64,000 nucleotides of DNA from Halomonas piscis (GTDB lineage Bacteria > Pseudomonadota > Gammaproteobacteria > Pseudomonadales > Halomonadaceae): contig NZ_CP119391.1 in assembly GCF_031886125.1 (NCBI RefSeq), forward strand, positions 1,922,001 through 1,986,000, written 5' to 3'. The translations under genes and the position numbers were made by a program. This document shows positions 1-9,470 of the stretch, piece after piece. A model generated the notes under the pieces. The model ran no database searches. It was not told the DNA's origin and worked only from the letters and a program-made list of their open reading frames with translations. The stretch's first letter is position 1. Every line of letters starts with the position of its first letter.

Positions 1-1
1 C

Positions 2-1009
2 GGCCCCTATACGCTGCCCAACCGCACGCTGCTGGCACCCATGGCCGGCGTCACCGACCGCCCCTTCCGCCAGCTGTGCCGGCGGCTGGGTGCCGGCTGG
101 GTAGTGGGGGAAATGGTCACGTCCGATCCCTCGCTGTGGCACACGCGCAAGTCCCGCCAGCGCATGGATCATAGCGGCGAGCCCGCCCCTCGGGTGGTGC
201 AGATTGCCGGCGGCGACGCCGAGATGCTCGCCAAGGCCGCCCGCCTGAACGCCGAGCTTGGGGCCGAAGTCATCGACATCAACATGGGCTGCCCGGCGAA
301 AAAAGTCTGCAACAAGGCCGCCGGCTCCGCGCTGATGCGCGACGAGCGCCTGGTCGCCGAGATCGTCAACGCCGTGGTGGCCGCGGTAGATATCCCGGTG
401 ACGCTGAAAATCCGTACCGGCTGGTGCGCCGACAGCAACAACGCCGTGCGCGTGGCAGGCATCGCCGAAGACGCCGGCATCCGGGCGCTTGCCGTGCACG
501 GCCGCCACCGCCAGCAGCGCTACGCGGGAGAGGCCGAATACGACACCATCGCCGCGGTGAAGTCCCGGGTGGGGCTGCCGGTATTTGCCAACGGCGATAT
601 CGATACCCCCGAAAAAGCGGCCCAAGTGCTGGACTACACCCGAGCCGACGCGCTGATGATCGGCCGCGGCGCCCAGGGCAACCCCTGGATATTTCAGCAG
701 ATCAACCACTATCTCGACCACGGCACGCCGCTGGCCGCCCCCACGCCCGGCGAGCGCGCCCGGGTACTGGGCGAACACCTGGCCGCGCTGCACGCATTTT
801 ACGGCGACTACATGGGCGTGCGCATCGCGCGCAAGCACCTGGGCTGGTACCTCGCCGCCGATACGCGCTTTACGCCGGCGCAGCAGCGCGCCCTGAAACA
901 GCAGTTCAACGCCCTGGAGACCCCGGCGGCGCAGTTTGCCTGGATGGAGACTTTAACGGTGCCGGATGCCGCCGTACGCCTGTCAGCCAAAGGAGGCCAC
1001 GCCGCATGA
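2..1009 (+). CDS. dusB: tRNA-dihydrouridine synthase B (5' end outside window)
   Basis: FMN-dependent enzyme that reduces uridine to dihydrouridine in the D-loop of tRNA. The reading frame is open to the left edge: codons before the ATG at 41 encode [13 protein letters not shown], the usual DusB N-terminus, so the true start lies outside and the ATG at 41 is internal. Visible motifs are [12 protein letters not shown], the catalytic-Cys segment [12 protein letters not shown], the tRNA/FMN segment HGRHRQQRY and the FMN-phosphate loop GRGAQGNPW. The stop overlaps the fis start (ATGA), the classic dusB-fis operon arrangement, with an AGGAGG ribosome site for fis inside the dusB 3' end. Confidence 0.95.
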   Translation, partial: GPYTLPNRTLLAPMAGVTDRPFRQLCRRLGAGWVVGEMVTSDPSLWHTRKSRQRMDHSGEPAPRVVQIAGGDAEMLAKAARLNAELGAEVIDINMGCPAKKVCNKAAGSALMRDERLVAEIVNAVVAAVDIPVTLKIRTGWCADSNNAVRVAGIAEDAGIRALAVHGRHRQQRYAGEAEYDTIAAVKSRVGLPVFANGDIDTPEKAAQVLDYTRADALMIGRGAQGNPWIFQQINHYLDHGTPLAAPTPGERARVLGEHLAALHAFYGDYMGVRIARKHLGWYLAADTRFTPAQQRALKQQFNALETPAAQFAWMETLTVPDAAVRLSAKGGHAA

Positions 1010-1317
1010 CGGATCGCAACCCGATGCCCACCCGCCCGGACACCGCCGCGCTCGACAAAACGCCGCCAGAGGCGCCGCCCAAACCCCTGCGCGACGCCGT
1101 GGAAGCCTCCATGCGGCGCTATTTCGAGCACCTTGACGGCGGCGAAACCAGCGACCTTTACGCCATGGTCATGGCCGAGGTGGAAACGCCCTTGCTGGCC
1201 GCCGTGCTGGAGTATACTCACGGCAACCAGACCCGCGCTGCCAAGGTGCTGGGGCTGAACCGCGGCACCCTGCGCAAGAAGCTCAAGCATTACGGACTTA
1301 TCGACAGCGCACCCTGA
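1006..1317 (+). CDS. fis: Nucleoid-associated DNA-binding protein Fis
   Basis: 103-residue Fis, which bends DNA and activates rRNA and other growth-phase promoters. The C-terminal helix-turn-helix is plain ([22 protein letters not shown]), as is the central dimerisation helix ([19 protein letters not shown]). The start at 1006 is supported by AGGAGG at 991-996 and the 4-base overlap with dusB. The N-terminus is proline/threonine rich and slightly longer than in E. coli Fis (98 aa), as often seen outside the enterics. It is the last gene of the operon, since a hairpin terminator overlaps its stop codon. Confidence 0.95.
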   Translation: MTDRNPMPTRPDTAALDKTPPEAPPKPLRDAVEASMRRYFEHLDGGETSDLYAMVMAEVETPLLAAVLEYTHGNQTRAAKVLGLNRGTLRKKLKHYGLIDSAP

Positions 1318-1345
1318 GCCTTCAGGCTCAGGCTTTGCTGTTTTC
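1313..1345 (+). terminator. Intrinsic terminator of dusB-fis
   Basis: A perfect 8-bp stem CCTGAGCC-TTCA-GGCTCAGG (1313-1332) is followed by a T-rich tail (CTTTGCTGTTTT). The fis stop codon TGA lies inside the left arm. Confidence 0.75.
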
Positions 1346-1373
1346 TATCAGACCCACTGCCTACGAGAGTGTG

Positions 1374-2960
1374 ATGGCTACTACCGCGTCCCCCGTTCGC
1401 CGCGCTCTGCTGAGCGTCTCCGATAAAACCGGCATCGTCGACTTTGCCCGCGGCCTGCGCGAGCACGGCGTCGAGCTTTTGTCCACCGGCGGCACCTTCC
1501 GGCTGCTCAAGGAAAACGACCTCCCGGTCAGAGAGGTTTCCGAACACACCGGCTTTCCGGAAATCATGGACGGGCGGGTCAAGACCCTGCATCCCAAAAT
1601 CCACGGCGGCATTCTTGCCCGCCGGGGGCAGGACGACGCGGTCATGGCGGAAAACGATATTGCGCCCATCGACATGGTGGTGGTCAACCTCTACCCCTTT
1701 GCCGACACCGTCGCCAACCCCGAGTGCACGCTCGAAGACGCCGTCGAAAACATCGACATCGGCGGGCCGGCCATGCTGCGCGCCTGCGCCAAGAACCACG
1801 CCCACACTACCGTGGTGGTCAACGCCGGCGACTATCCCCGAGTGCTGGACGAGCTGGCCGCTCGAAACGGCAGCATCGGCGCCATCGCGCGCTTTGACCT
1901 CGCGGTCAAGGCGTTCGAGCACTCGGCGGGCTACGACGGCGCCATCGCCGACTACCTGGGCCGCCGGGTGAGCGCCGAGGACGCCAACTTCCCGCGCACC
2001 TTCAACCTGCAGCTGGCCAAAAAGCAGGACATGCGCTACGGCGAGAACCCCCACCAGAACGCCGCCTTCTACGTCGAGCCCGAGGCCTTACAGCCCGGGG
2101 TGGCCACCGCGCAAAGCCGCCAGGGCAAGCCGCTGTCGTTCAACAACATCGCCGACACCGACGCTGCCTTTGAGTGCGTGAAGGCCTTTGACGACACCGC
2201 CTGCGTGATCGTCAAGCACGCCAACCCCTGCGGCGCGGCCGTGGGCCAAAACGCGGCCGAAGCCTACGATCGCGCCTTTGCCACCGATCCTACCAGCGCC
2301 TTCGGCGGCATTATTGCGTTCAACGTGACGCTCGACGCCGAAACGGCGCGGCGTATCATCGACCGCCAGTTCGTCGAGGTGATCATCGCCCCGGGGATCG
2401 ACGACGACGCCGCGGCCATCGTCGCGAAGAAGCCCAACGTGCGCCTGCTCGACGCCGGCGCCGGCGCCGGCTGGCCGGGCGGCCAGGCAGCGCCGGCGCT
2501 TGACTACAAGCGCGTCAACGGCGGGCTTCTGGTGCAGGAGCGCGACAGCGGCACGGTAAGCCGGAACGACCTCAGAGTGGTCAGCGAGCGCGCGCCGTCG
2601 GAGCAGGAGCTTGATGATCTGCTCTTTGCCTGGCGGGTGGCCAAGTTTGTCAAGTCCAACGCCATCGTCTACGCCAGCCAAGGCCAGACCGTGGGCGTGG
2701 GCGCGGGGCAGATGAGCCGCGTCTATTCGGCCAAAATCGCCGGCATCAAGGCCGCGGACGAGGCCCTGCCGGTGCCGGGCTCGGTGATGGCCTCGGACGC
2801 CTTCTTCCCCTTCCGCGACGGCATCGACGCCGCCAGCGAAGCCGGCATCACCGCCGTCATTCAGCCCGGCGGCTCGGTGCGCGACCAGGAAGTCATCGAC
2901 GCCGCCAACGAGGCCGGCATTGCCATGGTGTTCACCGGCATGCGCCACTTTCGTCACTGA
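1374..2960 (+). CDS. purH: Bifunctional AICAR transformylase / IMP cyclohydrolase
   Basis: Catalyses the last two steps of de novo IMP synthesis: formylation of AICAR by 10-formyl-THF, then ring closure. It is 528 residues, the same size as E. coli PurH (529). The N-terminal MGS-like cyclohydrolase domain (about 1-145) starts [13 protein letters not shown]. The C-terminal transformylase carries the catalytic KHANPCG segment and [10 protein letters not shown]. The start at 1374 ([13 protein letters not shown]) is preferred over upstream in-frame codons because those would overlap the fis terminator and GAGAG lies just upstream of 1374. purD does not follow; the next gene is convergent. Confidence 0.96.
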   Translation: MATTASPVRRALLSVSDKTGIVDFARGLREHGVELLSTGGTFRLLKENDLPVREVSEHTGFPEIMDGRVKTLHPKIHGGILARRGQDDAVMAENDIAPIDMVVVNLYPFADTVANPECTLEDAVENIDIGGPAMLRACAKNHAHTTVVVNAGDYPRVLDELAARNGSIGAIARFDLAVKAFEHSAGYDGAIADYLGRRVSAEDANFPRTFNLQLAKKQDMRYGENPHQNAAFYVEPEALQPGVATAQSRQGKPLSFNNIADTDAAFECVKAFDDTACVIVKHANPCGAAVGQNAAEAYDRAFATDPTSAFGGIIAFNVTLDAETARRIIDRQFVEVIIAPGIDDDAAAIVAKKPNVRLLDAGAGAGWPGGQAAPALDYKRVNGGLLVQERDSGTVSRNDLRVVSERAPSEQELDDLLFAWRVAKFVKSNAIVYASQGQTVGVGAGQMSRVYSAKIAGIKAADEALPVPGSVMASDAFFPFRDGIDAASEAGITAVIQPGGSVRDQEVIDAANEAGIAMVFTGMRHFRH

Positions 2961-3017
2961 TCTTTCGCGGCTGTCCTTCCGCCACCGGTACGCCAGGCCG
3001 TCACTGACGCCCAGCCG

Positions 3018-3053
3018 TAAAAAAACCCCGGCGGCCGCGCAGTCCGCCGGGGT
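3018..3053 (-). terminator. Terminator between convergent purH and gabD
   Basis: Stem AACCCCGGCGG (3024-3034) pairs with CCGCCGGGGTT (3043-3053). The A-run at 3018-3025 reads as a U-tract on the minus strand, so this is a strong terminator for gabD. It may also stop purH transcripts, though the + side has only a short T stretch. Confidence 0.8.
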
Positions 3054-3073
3054 TGTACCCGGATGATTCGGCG

Positions 3074-4531
3074 TTAGCTGATGTCCATGCACAGGTACTT
3101 GGTTTCGAGGTACTCCTCCAGGCCCTGGTGGCCGCCTTCGCGCCCCAGTCCCGAAGCTTTCATGCCGCCAAAGGGCGCGGCGGCGTTGGAGATCGCCCCG
3201 GTGTTGATCCCCACCATGCCGTACTCCAGCGCGTCGGCCACCCGCCAGGTGCGCGCCAGGTCCCGGGAATAGAAATACGAGGCCAGGCCGTAGCGGGTAT
3301 CGTTGGCCATGGCCACGGCGGTTTCCTCGTCATCGAAGGGAAAGACCGCCGCCAGCGGGCCGAAGGTTTCTTCCTCGGCCACGCGCATGTCCGAGCTGGC
3401 CGCGCTGATCAGCGTCGGCGAGAAAAAGTTGCCCCCCAGCGGATGCGGATGGCCGCCCAGCAACAGCTCGGCGCCCTTGTCCACGGCGTCCTGAACGTGC
3501 TCGGTGACCTTGGAGACCGCCGCCTCGTCGATCAGCGGGCCGATGTTGTTGCTGGGTTCCTCGCCGTCGCCCACGTGGAGTTCGCTGTTCATGGCCACCG
3601 CGAGCTTTTCGCAGAAAGCGTTGACCACGCTTGTCTGCACCAGAAAGCGATTGGTGCAGATGCAGGTTTGCCCGGTGTTGCGGAACTTGGCGGCCATGGC
3701 ACCTTCCACGGCGGCGTCCAGATCGGCGTCTTCAAAGACGATAAAGGGCGCGTTGCCGCCGAGCTCCAGAGAAATTTTCTGCACGTGTTCGGCGGCCTGG
3801 GTCATCAGCTGGCTGCCGACCTCGGTAGAGCCGGTGAAGGTAATCTTGCGCACCTTGGGCGAATGGGTCAGCGCCCGACCGATATCACCGGCGCTGCCGG
3901 GCACTACGTTGAAGACGCCCCGGGGGATGCCCGCGCGCTCGGCCAGCAGCGCCAGAGCCGTGGCCGAAAACGGCGTCTGGCTGGCAGGCTTGATCACAAT
4001 GGTACAGCCCGCCGCCAGGGCCGCGGCGGCCTTGCGCGTGATCATCGCCGCGGGGAAGTTCCACGGGGTGATGGCCCCCACCACGCCCACCGGCTGCTTG
4101 GTCACCACAATGCGCTGATTGGCCTTGGCCGCGGGAACGGTTTCGCCGTAGGCGCGCCGCCCCTCTTCGGCGAACCAGCGCAGAAAGCTTGCCGCGTAGG
4201 CAATCTCGCCCTCGGCTTCCTTGAGCGGCTTGCCCTGCTCGTGGGTCATCAGCATGGCCAGGTCCTGCTGGTGCTCGAGCATCAGCTCGTACCACTTGAG
4301 CAGCAGATCGCCGCGCTCCAGGGCCGTCATGCCGCTCCAGGCGGGCATGGCGGCGTCGGCGGCGTCGATGGCGCGCCGGGTTTCGTCTTCGCCAAGGCGC
4401 GGCACGTTGCCGATGATATCCCCGGTGGCCGGGTTGTAGACGCTGATTTGCTCGCCGCTGTCAGCGGCTACCCAGCTGCCGTCAATGTAGGCAAAGGGAC
4501 AGTAAAGCTGGGTCTCTTTTAGCGATTCCAT
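3074..4531 (-). CDS. gabD: NAD(P)-dependent succinate-semialdehyde dehydrogenase
   Basis: 485-residue aldehyde dehydrogenase, very close to GabD in sequence and length (E. coli 482), oxidising succinate semialdehyde to succinate in GABA catabolism. Visible motifs are the Rossmann segment FTGSTEVGSQL, the catalytic Glu in LELGGNAPF and the catalytic Cys in GQTCICTNR. The start at 4531 (MESLKETQLYCPFAYIDG) is chosen because TGGAG sits 7 bases upstream; an in-frame ATG at 4564 has a weaker site. No gabT (transaminase) or gabP is adjacent. Other semialdehyde substrates such as glutarate semialdehyde are possible in this subfamily. Confidence 0.88.
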   Translation of the reverse strand: MESLKETQLYCPFAYIDGSWVAADSGEQISVYNPATGDIIGNVPRLGEDETRRAIDAADAAMPAWSGMTALERGDLLLKWYELMLEHQQDLAMLMTHEQGKPLKEAEGEIAYAASFLRWFAEEGRRAYGETVPAAKANQRIVVTKQPVGVVGAITPWNFPAAMITRKAAAALAAGCTIVIKPASQTPFSATALALLAERAGIPRGVFNVVPGSAGDIGRALTHSPKVRKITFTGSTEVGSQLMTQAAEHVQKISLELGGNAPFIVFEDADLDAAVEGAMAAKFRNTGQTCICTNRFLVQTSVVNAFCEKLAVAMNSELHVGDGEEPSNNIGPLIDEAAVSKVTEHVQDAVDKGAELLLGGHPHPLGGNFFSPTLISAASSDMRVAEEETFGPLAAVFPFDDEETAVAMANDTRYGLASYFYSRDLARTWRVADALEYGMVGINTGAISNAAAPFGGMKASGLGREGGHQGLEEYLETKYLCMDIS

Positions 4532-4631
4532 GAGTGCTCCAGACCAGATCGTGGCGTTAGGCATGAAAGACCGTCGCCTTCATGCTAAGACGAAATACCC
4601 CTCATGACCAAAAAAACCGGCCCGCCACTAC

Positions 4632-5192
4632 TCAGCTGATCAGCGTCAAGAACTCCTGGCGAGTGGACTGGTTGCTGCGGAAGGCGCCGAGCATCACCGA
4701 TGACGACATGCTCGAGTTCTGCTTTTCCACGCCGCGCATCATCATGCACAGGTGCTGGGCTTCGATCACCACCGCCACGCCGCGGGCTGCGGTCACCTCC
4801 TGAACCGCTTCGGCAATCTGTAGCGTCAGGTTTTCCTGGATTTGCAGGCGACGGGCGAACATATCGGTAATCCGGGCGAACTTGGAGAGTCCCAGCACCT
4901 TGCCGTTGGGCATATAGGCCACGTGACACTTGCCGATAAACGGCAGCAAATGGTGCTCGCAGATGGAATAGAGCTCAATATCCTTGACCAGCACCATTTC
5001 GTCGCTCTGGGAGTCGAACACCGCGCCGTTGACTATCTCTTCAAGCGTCTGATGATAGCCCGCGGTCAAGAACTGCATGGCCTTGGCCGTGCGTTCAGGG
5101 GTGTCCCTGAGCCCTTCGCGGTCAGGGTCTTCTCCCAGCAGCGCCATGATCTGGCGGTAGTGCCGGGCAATGTCATCGGTCTCATCGGTCAT
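4632..5192 (-). CDS. folE: GTP cyclohydrolase I
   Basis: 186-residue FolE, the first enzyme of tetrahydrofolate/pterin synthesis, converting GTP to 7,8-dihydroneopterin triphosphate. The zinc ligands are visible: Cys-His in CEHHLLPF and a second Cys in QHLCMMMRG. The substrate segment is [18 protein letters not shown]. The frame is open upstream to 5381, but family alignment and a GAGG site place the start at 5192 ([15 protein letters not shown]). It stands alone between gabD and a divergent exported protein. Confidence 0.95.
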   Translation of the reverse strand: MTDETDDIARHYRQIMALLGEDPDREGLRDTPERTAKAMQFLTAGYHQTLEEIVNGAVFDSQSDEMVLVKDIELYSICEHHLLPFIGKCHVAYMPNGKVLGLSKFARITDMFARRLQIQENLTLQIAEAVQEVTAARGVAVVIEAQHLCMMMRGVEKQNSSMSSSVMLGAFRSNQSTRQEFLTLIS

Positions 5193-5426
5193 CAATAGGG
5201 CCTCGTTGCTTATTTGGCGTGTGTCATCCCGGGGCGCCGGCCTGGCGAACACGCCGGGAACGGGCAAGACTATACAGCAGGCAGACGGCAATGTTGTCCT
5301 GAAGATGGCATCCGGGTGGCTCGCCCGGGGGGGGCGCCGGGCCATCGGCAACATCTCATGCTGTGATATAATCACCCGCATTATCGACCCGTCACTTCGT
5401 AGCTACCCAATACGCGAGACACTGCC

Positions 5427-6017
5427 ATGCCTTCCACCAACATGCCTTTCTTCTCCGCCCGCGCGGGCGCCAGCGTTCTGCTAGCGGCGCTGCTGGCCGC
5501 GCCGGCCGGCGCCTTCGCCGCCACGCTCAGCCTGCCCGCTGACGCCACCGTGGGGGTTGAAGTCGTCGATACCATCAGCTTTGCCGGCGGCGAGTCCCGC
5601 CAGGAAGGTATTTTATTAAGGCCGGCTGATATTAGCCAGGCCTCGGCCACCCTGCCCGAATACTGCGTCATCGTCGGCGATGCCCAGCGCGACGATGACC
5701 GCATGCGTATCACCGCCCACGACGTCACCTGCATCGAAACCGACAGCGCCGCAAGCTCGATTTTTTCCGGCGAAATCGAGGCTTCGGCCTACGACAGCGA
5801 CGGCCAGTACGGTATTCACTGCGAAGGCAACGACTGCCGCCTGCCCGCCGGGCACGCCTTTGCCCTGACCCTGGGCGCGCCGCTTGATATCACCGAGCAG
5901 GCCAACCCCTCGGAAGAAATCAACAAGCAGCGCCGCGAGGCCAGCGGCGAGGGCGTGGCCAACCCCATTCCTTCAGAGCGGCCCGACCCCGAAGACAGCC
6001 AGAGCGCCGAGGACTGA
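5427..6017 (+). CDS. Exported protein of unknown function
   Basis: 196 residues with a clear Sec signal peptide (hydrophobic SVLLAALLAAPAGAFA, cleavage likely after residue 31). The mature part begins TLSLPADATVGVEVVDTISF, contains three Cys in CVIVGDAQ, CIETD and HCEGNDCRL contexts that could form disulfides, and ends in an acidic, Pro-rich low-complexity tail. A TATAAT box at 5367-5372 could be its -10; no good -35 is seen. No family is recognised. It looks like a periplasmic protein of the kind conserved within a genus. Confidence 0.7.
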   Translation: MPSTNMPFFSARAGASVLLAALLAAPAGAFAATLSLPADATVGVEVVDTISFAGGESRQEGILLRPADISQASATLPEYCVIVGDAQRDDDRMRITAHDVTCIETDSAASSIFSGEIEASAYDSDGQYGIHCEGNDCRLPAGHAFALTLGAPLDITEQANPSEEINKQRREASGEGVANPIPSERPDPEDSQSAED

Positions 6018-6070
6018 GCGGCCCGTTGCCTTAGCCGCGTGGAATCGGCACTCCTGTTTCTGCTTCCCCC

Positions 6071-6094
6071 GGCTCGCCTGCCTTCAGGCGAGCC
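6071..6094. terminator. Hairpin between convergent genes
   Basis: A perfect 10-bp stem GGCTCGCCTG-CCTT-CAGGCGAGCC lies between the exported-protein gene and srkA; the srkA stop codon (6084-6086) falls in the loop/right arm. There is no T-run on either side, so it is terminator-like rather than a proven intrinsic terminator. Confidence 0.45.
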
Positions 6095-7052
6095 AGCGCG
6101 TTGACTCCAGCCGTACCCGCTGCTGCTCCAGCTGGCGGATATGCTCATCCCAATAGCCGCTCTCGCCAAGCCAGGGGAAAGCCCGGGGGAAAGCGGGATC
6201 TTCCCAGCGCGCTGCCAGCCAGGCGCTGTGGCGCACCATGCGGTGGCTGCGCAGCGGCTCGATCAGCTCAAGCTGCTCGTGGGGAAACGCCCGCTCTTCT
6301 TCGTAGCCTTCGCTGATTTCGCTCAGCTGGGCGCGCCAGGCGTCGGGATCCCCGGTGGGCAGCAGCATCCAGATATCGTGGATAGCCGGCGCCATCAGGC
6401 AGTCATCGAAGTCCACCAGGGTAAAAGCCTCGTCGCGCCCGAGGATATTGCCCAGATGGCAGTCGCCGTGACAGCGCGTCAGCGCCGGCATGGAATAATC
6501 TTCAAGCGCCTTCACCAAACGGGTGGTTATTGCCTCGTAGGCGCGCCGCTGCTGCTTGCCCAGCCAGCCGCCGGCCAGCACCTCGGCGCTGGCCCGGGCA
6601 ATATCCGCCGCCGGAGAAAGCTGCGGCCGATGGCTGAAGACGCTGCGGCCGGCAACGTGGTGCAACCGTCCGATAAGCCCGCCCAGCGCAAACAGGTGGG
6701 CGGGGTTGTCAAGCTCCGGCGCCTGCCCCGGCTGCTGGGGAAACAGCGCGAAGGCAAAGCCGTCGAACCGGTGCAGCGTTTTCCCGCCGGCCAGGCGCAC
6801 CGGCGCCGCCACGCTGACGCCAGCGGCGCGAAGCTCGAGCAAGTAGTCGTGCTCTTCCTGAATGACGTCTGCGCTCCAGCGCCCCGGGCGGTAGAACTTG
6901 ACCACCCAGCGCTTGCCTTCATCGTCGCCGAACATCAGCACGCGGTTTTCGTAGCTGTTCAGCGCAAAGGGTTCGCCGGCCGGGTACACACCGACCGACT
7001 CGATGGCCGCCATGACGACGGACGGCGATAAGGCGCTAAAGGCGTGGTTCAT
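6084..7052 (-). CDS. srkA: Stress response Ser/Thr protein kinase SrkA (YihE/RdoA family)
   Basis: 322-residue kinase of the APH-like fold (E. coli SrkA 328), which protects against stress-induced death by counteracting MazF-type lethality. The catalytic loop TRCHGDCHLGNIL and metal-binding LVDFDDCLMAPAIHDIWML are both present, as is the nucleotide-loop region NSYENRVLMFGDDEGKRWVVKFYRPGRW. The start at 7052 (MNHAFSALSPSVV) has CGGAG eight bases upstream; in-frame codons further up lack one. The comF 3' fragment lies immediately upstream on the same strand, ending 31 bases before this start. Confidence 0.9.
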   Translation of the reverse strand: MNHAFSALSPSVVMAAIESVGVYPAGEPFALNSYENRVLMFGDDEGKRWVVKFYRPGRWSADVIQEEHDYLLELRAAGVSVAAPVRLAGGKTLHRFDGFAFALFPQQPGQAPELDNPAHLFALGGLIGRLHHVAGRSVFSHRPQLSPAADIARASAEVLAGGWLGKQQRRAYEAITTRLVKALEDYSMPALTRCHGDCHLGNILGRDEAFTLVDFDDCLMAPAIHDIWMLLPTGDPDAWRAQLSEISEGYEEERAFPHEQLELIEPLRSHRMVRHSAWLAARWEDPAFPRAFPWLGESGYWDEHIRQLEQQRVRLESTRWLA

Positions 7053-7083
7053 GGAAGGCTCCGCCGGACAAAAGGCCATGGTA

Positions 7084-7191
7084 TCAGGACGCGCCGAGCG
7101 ATGTGCGCGCCAGCGCATAGACCTCCACTTCCCGGGCGCCGGCTTGGCGAGCGGCCAGCGCCAGGGCGTTGACCGTGGCCCCGGTGGTCAT
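7084..7191 (-). pseudogene. comF: 3' fragment of comF-family phosphoribosyltransferase gene, separated by island
   Basis: Read on the minus strand this stretch encodes TTGATVNALALAARQAGA followed by REVEVYALARTSLGAS and a TGA at 7084-7086. That is the PRPP-loop end and C-terminus of a ComF-type protein. The N-terminal 216 codons lie at 14401-15048 on the same strand. Joining base 14401 to base 7191 gives the family consensus VDDVMTTGAT in frame (756 bases, 251 residues). The gene is therefore interrupted by the 7.2-kb island. ComF proteins are linked to DNA uptake or late competence functions; loss here is presumably tolerated. Confidence 0.9.
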
Positions 7192-7203
7192 GACAACATC
7201 CAA

Positions 7204-7501
7204 AACTTAAGTTGTCTAACCATAAACCCATGATTTTAGATCATTTTTTTAAAAAACCTCTTGTCCACTTACCTAAGGAACAACTCTGGCTTCAGGACCA
7301 CAGGGACAACTCTGCACATTGATGGCTGGCCGTCTCCCACCAAGAGAGCTCAAGCCATCTTCTAATGCTATAGATTCTACTTTAGGTTAATCATGAATCT
7401 TGAAATTGACCCTAATCATATTATGACCTAATTTAACCTTTCTTTGAGGACAAGGAGCTAGGGAAAACGTCTATAAAAACGGAAAACGTTGGGAACAGGC
7501 A
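7204..7501. repeat. AT-rich left end of island with GACAAC-type repeats
   Basis: No gene is seen. Two 13-base copies, GGAACAACTCTGG (7277-7289) and GGGACAACTCTGC (7303-7315), lie 26 bases apart. GTTGTC at 7211-7216 inverts GACAAC at 7192-7197. An inverted relative, CTGAGTTGTACCC, lies at 14374-14386 just inside the other island end. The arrangement resembles recombinase or transposase binding sites near element ends. Confidence 0.5.
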
Positions 7502-8053
7502 ATGATTAGAATAGCAATATCCTTATTTAGCATGATGCTTCTCGCGGGATGTATGACCGTAACAGGGGCTCCTAGAGAAGAGAATGTTGTCTACAACGAA
7601 ACAAGCACAGAGCAGGCAGGCTCCGCACTGTCAGATTCGGTCTCACTGGGAGAAGTTAGTGAATTCCCCGGCATGAGTGTTATTACATTGTCATTCAAAA
7701 CAAACCCAAACCTTGATGATGATGAATTCAAAGAATTCCTGAGACAAAGCTTAGATAATGCTGGCCTTTTAGGTGAGGGTTACGTGCTGGATGCCAAACT
7801 TGTTGACAGCGACAATTGGGGACTTGGGCTTGATCTTGGACTAGGCGAGCTAACTAGGAACCTAGCTGTCGAATACACACTTAAAAATCCAGATAACGAA
7901 GTAGTATATTCAGAAGTAATCGTTGGCGATGGTGAAATCACTAATTACAACTTCTTCTGGCCTTACCACTTGATTGAAAGGGAGGCTGCTGAGAAAGGAT
8001 ACAAAGATAATATCAGGCAGCTAATTGAAGAGTTAAAATCATACGAAACTTAA
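7502..8053 (+). CDS. Lipoprotein of unknown function
   Basis: 183 residues starting MIRIAISLFSMMLLAGCMT, a type II signal peptide with lipobox LAGC; Cys17 would be acylated. The mature part is acidic, with a repeated Gly/Leu stretch (NWGLGLDLGLGELTRNLAVEY) and an alternating pattern typical of small beta-sheet lipoproteins. No family is assigned. It is convergent to the defence operon and followed by a strong terminator. Low GC and AT-rich codon use mark it as acquired together with the island. The upstream GGGAACAGGC is only a fair ribosome site. Confidence 0.75.
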   Translation: MIRIAISLFSMMLLAGCMTVTGAPREENVVYNETSTEQAGSALSDSVSLGEVSEFPGMSVITLSFKTNPNLDDDEFKEFLRQSLDNAGLLGEGYVLDAKLVDSDNWGLGLDLGLGELTRNLAVEYTLKNPDNEVVYSEVIVGDGEITNYNFFWPYHLIEREAAEKGYKDNIRQLIEELKSYET

Positions 8054-8058
8054 TATTT

Positions 8059-8085
8059 AGCCCCGCAAGTGCGGGGCTTTTTTTC
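8059..8085. terminator. Terminator between lipoprotein gene and PLD gene
   Basis: An 8-bp stem AGCCCCGC-AAGT-GCGGGGCT is followed by TTTTTTT on the + strand. It ends the lipoprotein transcript; the minus-strand PLD gene stops 2 bases beyond it and may share the hairpin. Confidence 0.85.
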
Positions 8086-8086
8086 A

Positions 8087-9433
8087 CTAATGTATTTTAA
8101 CATCATACCCAAGAGCTCGTAGCCCCTTACTCGTTCTACCATTTCGAGGCGGACAAAGCTCTGGTCTTGCCCAACCAGTCATTTCGGATATCTGGTTGAT
8201 ACCAAAATGGGGAAACTTCCGCTTCTCGCTATATGCTGCCTCAAATAGCCTATCTACAATATCTTCGGGTTTACCTGTATCCATGACATAAACCAGCAAG
8301 TCTTTAATGGTTTGGCCTGACTGATTCTTCCTTGCCCACAACCATTCAGCAAAGGCTTCAACCCGCTGTTCCATTGGAACACGAGCCTCGTCAATACCCA
8401 ATGTCTCCAACCGCATACGTTTAACGTGGTCAGCGGTGGAGTGGTTCGCTTTGCAGATCTCAGCAAAGCCCTCAACCGTTAAGTCGCCTATGTTCTCTTT
8501 TGACAGCAACTCATGGATTACAGGAGCTCTCTCATGGCAGTTATGGTCTTCATCGGATGGGGGCTCTGGCAGTCGTGACCACCACTTCAAGCCAGCCTCT
8601 AAGGCTTTCGCTGGATCTGCCTTATTTTGGGCATGGAAGTCTTCGTAGGGATGCTTTGCACCATCCTTCACTTCATTGTAATAGTAGGCATGTAAGAATT
8701 GATCAGCCTGCCACTCTGCGGGAACACTCTCGTTGAGCCATGCAGGACGATACTGTGGAGCCTGTCTGGCGATGTTTCGGAGATAAGATAGTCCATCGCC
8801 CCACTCCCTGATAAAGCGGGTTCTGTGGGCATCATAGGCTTTCTCAGGGGTCGTATGAGTCGCTGGACCTTCCCATACTCCATGCTTCCTCTTCTTCAGG
8901 CTGGCCTCGTCAATTTGTCGCAACTGACTTCTTCTCATCTCGTATAGAGCTTCTTGCTCTAGGATAACCTCTTCCGTCAGTGGGAATATTTCCTCATACG
9001 TAGACAAATTCTCAAAAAACAACTCTAACTGGCCTAATGAGTCATCGGCAGATAGCTCTTCTTCACTAAGAAACACTCCAAACTCAATATTGGTAAGCCA
9101 AGCCCGCCCTGTCAGGTTAGCTGAACCGATATAAGCTCCATACCCCTTCCACCAAATCACTTTAGAGTGAAGAACATCAGGAACTAAGTTACAGAAAATA
9201 TTATTCCCTACATTTTCCAACAACTTTCTTAGTAAGTTTGGCGACACTGGAACAGTATGGTCATACCGCATCCAGACATCTAGGCGAAGCTTATTTTTCA
9301 AACAATTTTCGATCAGAGTGGTTGCATCGCTCCCATAGGCAATAGCTGCCTTCACAAGCTCAACATCGTCATCACTCGATGGCAACACATCACGAAGGTA
9401 TGAGCCGTTGACCTTGTTTCCATAAAACTTCAT
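8087..9433 (-). CDS. PLD-like (HKD) nuclease-type protein, putative defence effector
   Basis: 448 residues. The N-terminal domain is a phospholipase-D superfamily fold with one HKD-type motif: H89-S-K91 followed by GSANLT at 103-108, and an upstream strand-rich half (LDVWMRY, NIFCNLVPDVLHSK). The canonical Asp of HxKx4D is not obvious. A single motif suggests a homodimeric enzyme, as in BfiI/NgoFVII-type nucleases; this is known of the fold, not shown here. The C-terminal ~280 residues are charged and helical and match no family I know. It has AAGGAG 6 bases before the ATG and follows the split 175-aa gene by 37 bases on the same strand, as the last gene of the SLATT/CD-NTase operon. Confidence 0.75.
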   Translation of the reverse strand: MKFYGNKVNGSYLRDVLPSSDDDVELVKAAIAYGSDATTLIENCLKNKLRLDVWMRYDHTVPVSPNLLRKLLENVGNNIFCNLVPDVLHSKVIWWKGYGAYIGSANLTGRAWLTNIEFGVFLSEEELSADDSLGQLELFFENLSTYEEIFPLTEEVILEQEALYEMRRSQLRQIDEASLKKRKHGVWEGPATHTTPEKAYDAHRTRFIREWGDGLSYLRNIARQAPQYRPAWLNESVPAEWQADQFLHAYYYNEVKDGAKHPYEDFHAQNKADPAKALEAGLKWWSRLPEPPSDEDHNCHERAPVIHELLSKENIGDLTVEGFAEICKANHSTADHVKRMRLETLGIDEARVPMEQRVEAFAEWLWARKNQSGQTIKDLLVYVMDTGKPEDIVDRLFEAAYSEKRKFPHFGINQISEMTGWARPELCPPRNGRTSKGLRALGYDVKIH

Positions 9434-9470
9434 AAGTCTCCTTCTCCCTTTGCATCCATCCAGAACTCGA

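Noticed and set aside
3053..4522. Long open frame opposite gabD
   Set aside because: Shadow of a high-GC gene; gabD has the correct motifs, start and terminator.
4531..4564. Longer gabD start at 4564
   Set aside because: The extra 11 residues are not family-like and the start at 4531 has the better ribosome site.
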